DNA of 32,838 bases from Adlercreutzia muris (GTDB lineage Bacteria > Actinomycetota > Coriobacteriia > Coriobacteriales > Eggerthellaceae). The notes under the pieces were generated by a model. That model was not told where the DNA came from. It ran no database searches and saw only the letters and a list, made by a program, of their open reading frames with translations. A program made the position numbers and the translations under genes. Positions within the stretch are counted from its first letter, which is position 1, and every line of letters starts with the position of its first letter. Below, piece by piece: positions 27,301 through 32,838 of the stretch. The stretch lies in the NCBI RefSeq assembly GCF_008831045.1, contig NZ_WAJS01000029.1, forward strand, positions 1 through 32,838, in the 5' to 3' direction.

Positions 27301-30300
27301 TGGGGTAGTCCAGTGCGATCTCGTCGAAGTCGGAAACGGCGGCGAACACGTATTTCTCGCCGCGCCTGACCGGCGCCACCACTTCATAGCGCTCCATGAA
27401 GGCCGCCACGAGCGAGGGCACGTCCGCGCGATCGATGACACGGTACAGCATAGGCGATCGAATTCCTTCGGTTCCCTGGGTCTTCTCCTTGGCCCTATGG
27501 TAACCGCTCGGGAGCGCTTGTGCGCCGACAGGTCGCCTGGCGGCCGAAAAACCAGATGAAACCTACCGCGCCCAGGATGGGAATACAGGCCATCCGCGCC
27601 CCTCACGCAGAAGAGCCCCCCCCCATCGGCAAGGCCGGTCCCACGCTTTCGTTTCCCAAAGACGAGAATTTGTGCAGCAAGTTCCGCGAAGTAGATGCCC
27701 CAGGGCCTGCAGACTGTAAAATTCCGCGGTTTTCACGGGAAGAGATCAGTCGGATCGGCCCACCAGTCCCCCTCGCATCTGCTTCGCGGAGTTTGCTGCA
27801 CAAAAACGGGGAATAGAGAAACAGCGGGAAGCCCGTTCGGGCTTCCCGCTGTCGCACAGGCGCCGGAAGAGTTTCCACTCCGACGCGAACAGGTCAAAGG
27901 ACCGCTTTTCCTAGGCGAAGAAGATCGCGATCTCGCGCTCGGCGGACTCGGGAGAGTCGGAGCCGTGGATGACGTTCTCGTCCATGATGAGGCCGAAATC
28001 GCCGCGGATGGTGCCCGGGGCCGCCTCGGCCGGATTGGTGGCGCCCATAAGCGAGCGGCACTTGGCCACAGCGCCCTCGCCGGAGATGACCATCTTCACC
28101 ACGGGGCCGGAGGTGATGTAGGCGATGAGGCCCTCGTAGAAGGGCTTGCCCTCGTGCTCCTTGTAGTTGGCAGCGGCCTGCTCGGGGGTGACCATGCCGA
28201 GCTCCATGCGCTCGACGACAAGGCCGGCGCGCTCGAAGCGGTTGACAATCTCGCCGATGTGGCCGTTGCGCACGCCGTCGGGCTTGATCATGGAGTAGGT
28301 CTTCTGAATAGCCATGGGTATCCTTTCGAAATGGGGTTCAGGTCATGCAAACGGCCCGCACACAGGGCGGGCCGATTATGCCACAGGGGGCCAGGGCCTA
28401 GCTCTGGCTCGGGAAGTACAGCTCGATGTTGGTAACCTTCCAGCCGATGCCGTCGCGGGCGAGCGATACCTGGTAGGTGACCGTTCCGCCCTCGCCGGTG
28501 GCAGCGGTGGCATAGACCACCGAGTCGCTCATGGAGCGGTTCATGCCGTCGATGGTCACATTCGGGTCGGTCACCACCGGATCCAGCATGGCGGCCACCT
28601 TGGACTCCTCCACACTGCTGGCGAGCACCGTGCCCGGAGCAGCGGCCGGATCGGCGAACAGCGTCTTCACCACCTCGTCCTGGGTCGGCCAGCCATAGCC
28701 CTGGACGTAGGCGAACACGCCGGCCGCAGCGGCCAGCACAATGACGACCACGAAGAACAGCAGCACCTTCAGGCCGACGTTGCGGCGCTTGCGGTCCTGC
28801 TTGGCCAAACCGCGCGACCACTGCTCCAGTTCCGCGTCGGTGGCGGTGAAGAAGCGGTCGTTGTCCACGTTGTCGTAGGCGCCCACGTAGCCGGGGAAGT
28901 TGGCCGGATCCACCTCGTAGGGCTCGTCGTAGTAGAAGGGCTCGGCCGCGGCCTCGTCGTAGGCCTCCACATCGTAGACGCTCGAGCCGTCGGCGGCCAC
29001 GTCGAGGCCGGACATATCGGCCAGCTGGAGCACCTGGGTGGCCTGGTTCTGCTCGGAGGTGCCCTGGGCCACGGCGCCCACGGCCCGCTGGTAGTCCACG
29101 CTCGCCGAATCGGACAGGAAGTAGGTCTTGTCGGCGATGGCCTCCTCGAAGGCGTGCACGGCCTTCTCCATCTGGCCGCAGGCCACGTAGGCCTGGCCAA
29201 GGGAGGCCTGGAGCTTGTTACGGGTTGCCGGCAGCATGTCGAACTGCATGGCGCTCTCGTAGGAAGCCACGGCATCGGCCGGGCGGTTCAGGGCCATGAA
29301 GCACACGCCCAGGTTCAGCAGGGCCTTGGTCGGATCGGGGTTCGCCTCGTCGAGGGCCGCCTCGCGGAAGGCCACGCCGGCCTCGGCGGACTTGCCGAGC
29401 TTCATGAGGGCATTGCCCATGCCCATGTAGGACTTGTAGGGCGTGGGGTTGGTGTTATCGGTGACCGACTTCTCGAAATAGCGGATGGCGTTGTCGTAGT
29501 CGCGCAGGGAGGCGTAGGCCATGCCGAGGTTGCACTCCACGGTGCCGAGCGCCCCGTAGGCCGGGTCGGCCGTGGCCTGGCTGTAGGCCTGGATGGCCTC
29601 CCGCGGGTTCTTCAGCTTCACCAGGCAGTTGCCGATCTGGTGGTAGAGCAGGCCCATCTCGCCGGGGGCCAAGGGGTAGTTCGTGTCCTGCAAGCATTCC
29701 GTGAACGTCATCAGCGCACCGCGGAAATCCCGCAGGCGGTAGCGCTCATTCGCTCGATCGAATAACTCGTTGTTCATAGACTTCCTTCGCTCGGTCTTCC
29801 TTGCAGGTAGAGGCCCCAGGGCCGCGGGCGGCCGCGCGGGGCCGCCGAGGGAGCGCCCTTAGGCGTTCTCGATGGTGATGGACTCGATGACGTCGCCGGC
29901 ACGGAGCTGCCCGATGACGTCCTTGCCCTCGATGGTCTGGCCGAACACCGTATAGCCGGAATCCAGGTTGTGCTGGGGGCCCAGGCACAGGTAGAACTGG
30001 GAGCCGGCGGAGTTCGGATCCATGGAGCGGGCCATGGCCAGGGCGCCGTCCTCATGGGAGTTGTTGGGGTTGGTGGTGTACTCCTCCTTGATGGAGTAGC
30101 CGGGGTTGCCGGTGCCGAAGGGGGCGAAACCGGCGGCACGGCCGGCGGCCACCTGCTCGGGCGTGGCCTCGCGGGTGTTGGGGCAGCCGCCCTGGATCAC
30201 GAAGCCGGGCACGTAGCGGTGGAACTTCAGGCCGTCGTAGAAGCCCTTCTGGGCCAGTTCCACGAAATTGCCCACGTGAATGGGGGCGTCGTTGCCGGCC

Positions 30301-32838
30301 AGCTGCACGCGCACGGTGCCCTTGGAGGTGCTGATGACGGCGATCTCCTCGCCGGTGGGCTGGTATTCGGGGGTGTACAGAGCCATGGGCCCTCCTTTTC
30401 CTCGCTGCGCGCCGCCGCGGGTGGGGGCCGGGGGCGGTGCGGATCGTATCTTTACATACGGGGAATGATTCTAACAGGTTAGCGGTCGGAACGCTCGAAA
30501 ATGCTAACCACTTCCACATGGTAGGTCTGGGGAAAGAGGTCGACGGGCGTTGCCCGCGCCAAACGGTAGCCCGCGGCCTCGAAGCGGGCGACATCCCGGG
30601 CCCAGGTGGCCGGATCGCAGCTCACATAGGCCACCCGGCGCGGGGCCGCCGCGGCGATGGAGTCCACCACCCCCTCGGCCAAGCCGGCTCGGGGCGGGTC
30701 TACCACGAGGGCGTCCAGGTCCCCCAGCTCCGGCAGCTCCCGGGCCGTGTCGCCGCCGATGACCTCGATGTCCACCCCGGCCCGCTCGGCGTTGCGCCGC
30801 AGGTCGCGCACTGAGGAGCCGGCCGACTCCACGGCCACCACATCGGCCCCGGCCGCGGCCAGCGGCACCGAGAAGGTGCCCCCGCCGGCGTAGAGATCGG
30901 CCACGTAGTCGCCCTCTTCCAGCTCCAGGCCCTCCTGCACGAGGGCCACGAGCCGCTCGGCCTGGGCGGTGTTCACCTGGAAGAACGACGGGGCGCTCGT
31001 GAGGAAGCGCGCACCGGCCAGCTCCTCCTCCCAGCAGCCCTTGCCCGCGATGGCCTCCACCTTCTTCACCTTGCGGGCGCGGCCCGGCTCGGCCACCACG
31101 CGCACCAGCGAGGTGTTCTTGCAGGCCTGGGCCAATGTCTTGGCCGCCGCGGCCCGGGGGAAGGGGCCCGGCGCCGTCCACAGGGCCACCTCCACGTCCT
31201 TGGTGCGCAGGCTGCCGCGCACCCCCACGCGGAAGATGCCCAGGTCCTCGTTGCCCGAGAGGAACCGCAGGGCGCCCCGCAGGGCCTTCGGGGCCTTCTC
31301 GATGAGGCGGTTGGCCAAGGGGCACGCCTCGAGGGGAACCACCTCGGCGCTGCCCTCGGGGCGCATGCCGAGCACGAGGCGGCCGGCGCCGTCGGCGCCG
31401 CAGGCCAGCTCCAGTTTGTTGCGGTAGCCCCATTCCCGCTTCGAGGGGACGCACGGCGCCACGATCTCCTCGGCCCGAACCGGGTCCACCCGGCCCGTGC
31501 GCACGAGGGCGTCCGCGACGTTGGCCCGTTTGGCCGCCAGCTGGGCCGGGTAGGCCATGGGGGCCCAGGAACAGCCCCCGCAGCCGGCCGCGCAGGGGGG
31601 CGCCACGCGGTCGGGAGAGCTCTCCACGAGCCGCGCCACGGTGGCCCGGGCGAAGCGGGGCTTGGCCTCCACTACCTCCACCTCGGCCACATCCCCCGGG
31701 ACGGCCCCCTCCACGAAGACGGTCTTGCCGTCAGCCAGGCGCCCCACGGCGGCCGACCCGTAGCTCATGCGGTCGATGGAAACGGTCTCGGTCATAGGGG
31801 CTCCTTCGGTCGGGCGCCGGGGCGGCGCGGGCGGCGCGGCACAGCGGCGAAAACGAGAAAGGGCGGACCTGCTGGCCCGCCCTGGTCAATCGTGGTGCCC
31901 TCGACAGGATTCGAACCTGCGGCACCTTGCTCCGGAGGCAAGTGCTCTATCCCCTGAGCTACGAGGGCGCATAGGGGTGCCCCTCATCGGGGCGCAGGCT
32001 ATTATAGTGCAAAAGTCGCGCCCGCGCCGCAAAACTCCAAAATCCCCCACGGACGGCCCCGCCCGGCGGCCGCGACCCCTAGCCGAAGATCACCGTGAGG
32101 GCGCCCGGGATGCAATCGATGGCGAAGCGGTCGCCCTCGATCTTCTCGCCGTCGATCTGAGCGGGCGGCTCGCGGTCGAAGGACAGCTCCAGCGCCTCGG
32201 CGCGCTCGAAGTGGATGTGGCTGTTTCCAGTGTGGCGCCCGAAGCGGGCGGCCAGCAGCACGGCCAGAGCGCGCCCCGGCGCCAGCTTCGGCACGGCCCA
32301 GCACAGGTCGAGCAGGCCGTCATCGAGGGCCGCCTCGGGCGTGATGCGGAAGTGGCCGCCGTAGGTGGGCCCCACCTGCACGGCGAACAGGTAGCAGCTG
32401 CCCTTCAGGTGGATGGGGGCGAGCCCCGGCGCCACCCGCGGGACATTCAGCGCGAAGTCGTAGGTCTCGAGGTGATGGAACAGCTGGTCCACGGCGCTTT
32501 CCAGATACAGCCGCGTGCCGGCCCGGCCCGTGCGCACCCGCCGCTCCATGGTATCCAGGGCAATGGCCGCATCCAGGCCGAAGGAGAGCGTTTCCACGAA
32601 GTAGCGGCCGTTCACGCGCCCGATGTCGGCGGGGCCGGTGCGGAAGGCGAGGATCTGGTCGATGGCCCGCGGGATGGAAGAGGCCATGCCGAGGGTGGCC
32701 GCGTAGTCGTTGCCGGAGCCGGCCGGGATGACCCCGAGGGCCGGCCGGGCCGCCGCGGGGCGCTCCATGAGCCCGGAGGCCACCTCGTTCACGATGCCGT
32801 CGCCGCCCAGGGCGATGACGGCGGCCACCTCCTCCCCC

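Overview
The window is about 65% GC with long, tightly packed operons. It carries a rod-shape (mre) operon, a soluble NADPH-type [NiFe] hydrogenase and a heterocycle/amide catabolic cluster, with no respiratory oxygen enzymes. This fits a strictly anaerobic, rod-shaped actinobacterium, most likely Coriobacteriia (Eggerthellaceae-like). The lineage is inferred from gene content and codon style, not from a marker search.

Layout. 1-403: no assignable gene, with an unusually AT-rich patch and a 10-bp tandem repeat. 404-1088 (-): a HEPN/MNT toxin-antitoxin pair lying directly downstream of two identical tRNA-Asp genes (1139-1315). 1443-12899: a catabolic island with two diverged copies of a DUF917 + hydantoinase-A module, two NCS1 permeases, a nitrilase-family carbon-nitrogen hydrolase, a DUF1177 protein and a COG2309 (M29-like) metalloprotein. 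13061-23328 (-): one long cell-elongation operon, mreB-mreC-mreD-PBP2-rodA, followed by a DUF697 protein, the radical SAM pair TIGR03960/TIGR03936 and a HIT protein. 23437-27451 (-): hydB-hydG-hydD-hydA, a group 3b-type [NiFe] hydrogenase. 27452-27910: intergenic region with a 136-bp inverted-repeat element and the ndk terminator. 27911-31795 (-): ndk, a TPR membrane protein, a cyclophilin and a 23S rRNA uracil methyltransferase. 31893-31968 (-): tRNA-Arg(CCG). 32079 to the right edge (-): a diacylglycerol kinase-family gene cut by the window end.

How the genes may work together. The island looks like an uptake-and-degradation route for a cyclic ureide, imide or hydantoin-like compound. NCS1 permeases (the family of Mhp1 and CodB) would import it. 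The ATPase-fold HyuA proteins paired with DUF917, instead of the usual HyuB, would open or process the ring. The CN hydrolase would release ammonia from the ring-opened carbamoyl or amide product. DUF1177 and the COG2309 enzyme are divergently transcribed and translationally coupled, and may process the remaining amino-acyl or peptide part. The substrate is not known. No transcription factor is encoded in the island.

The most unusual points are the duplicated DUF917/HyuA island, a hydrogenase large subunit that ends exactly at the mature His with no cleavable tail, a 30-bp inverted repeat whose only three mismatches are all G.U-compatible on one strand, and a toxin-antitoxin pair whose only visible promoter is that of the tRNA genes.
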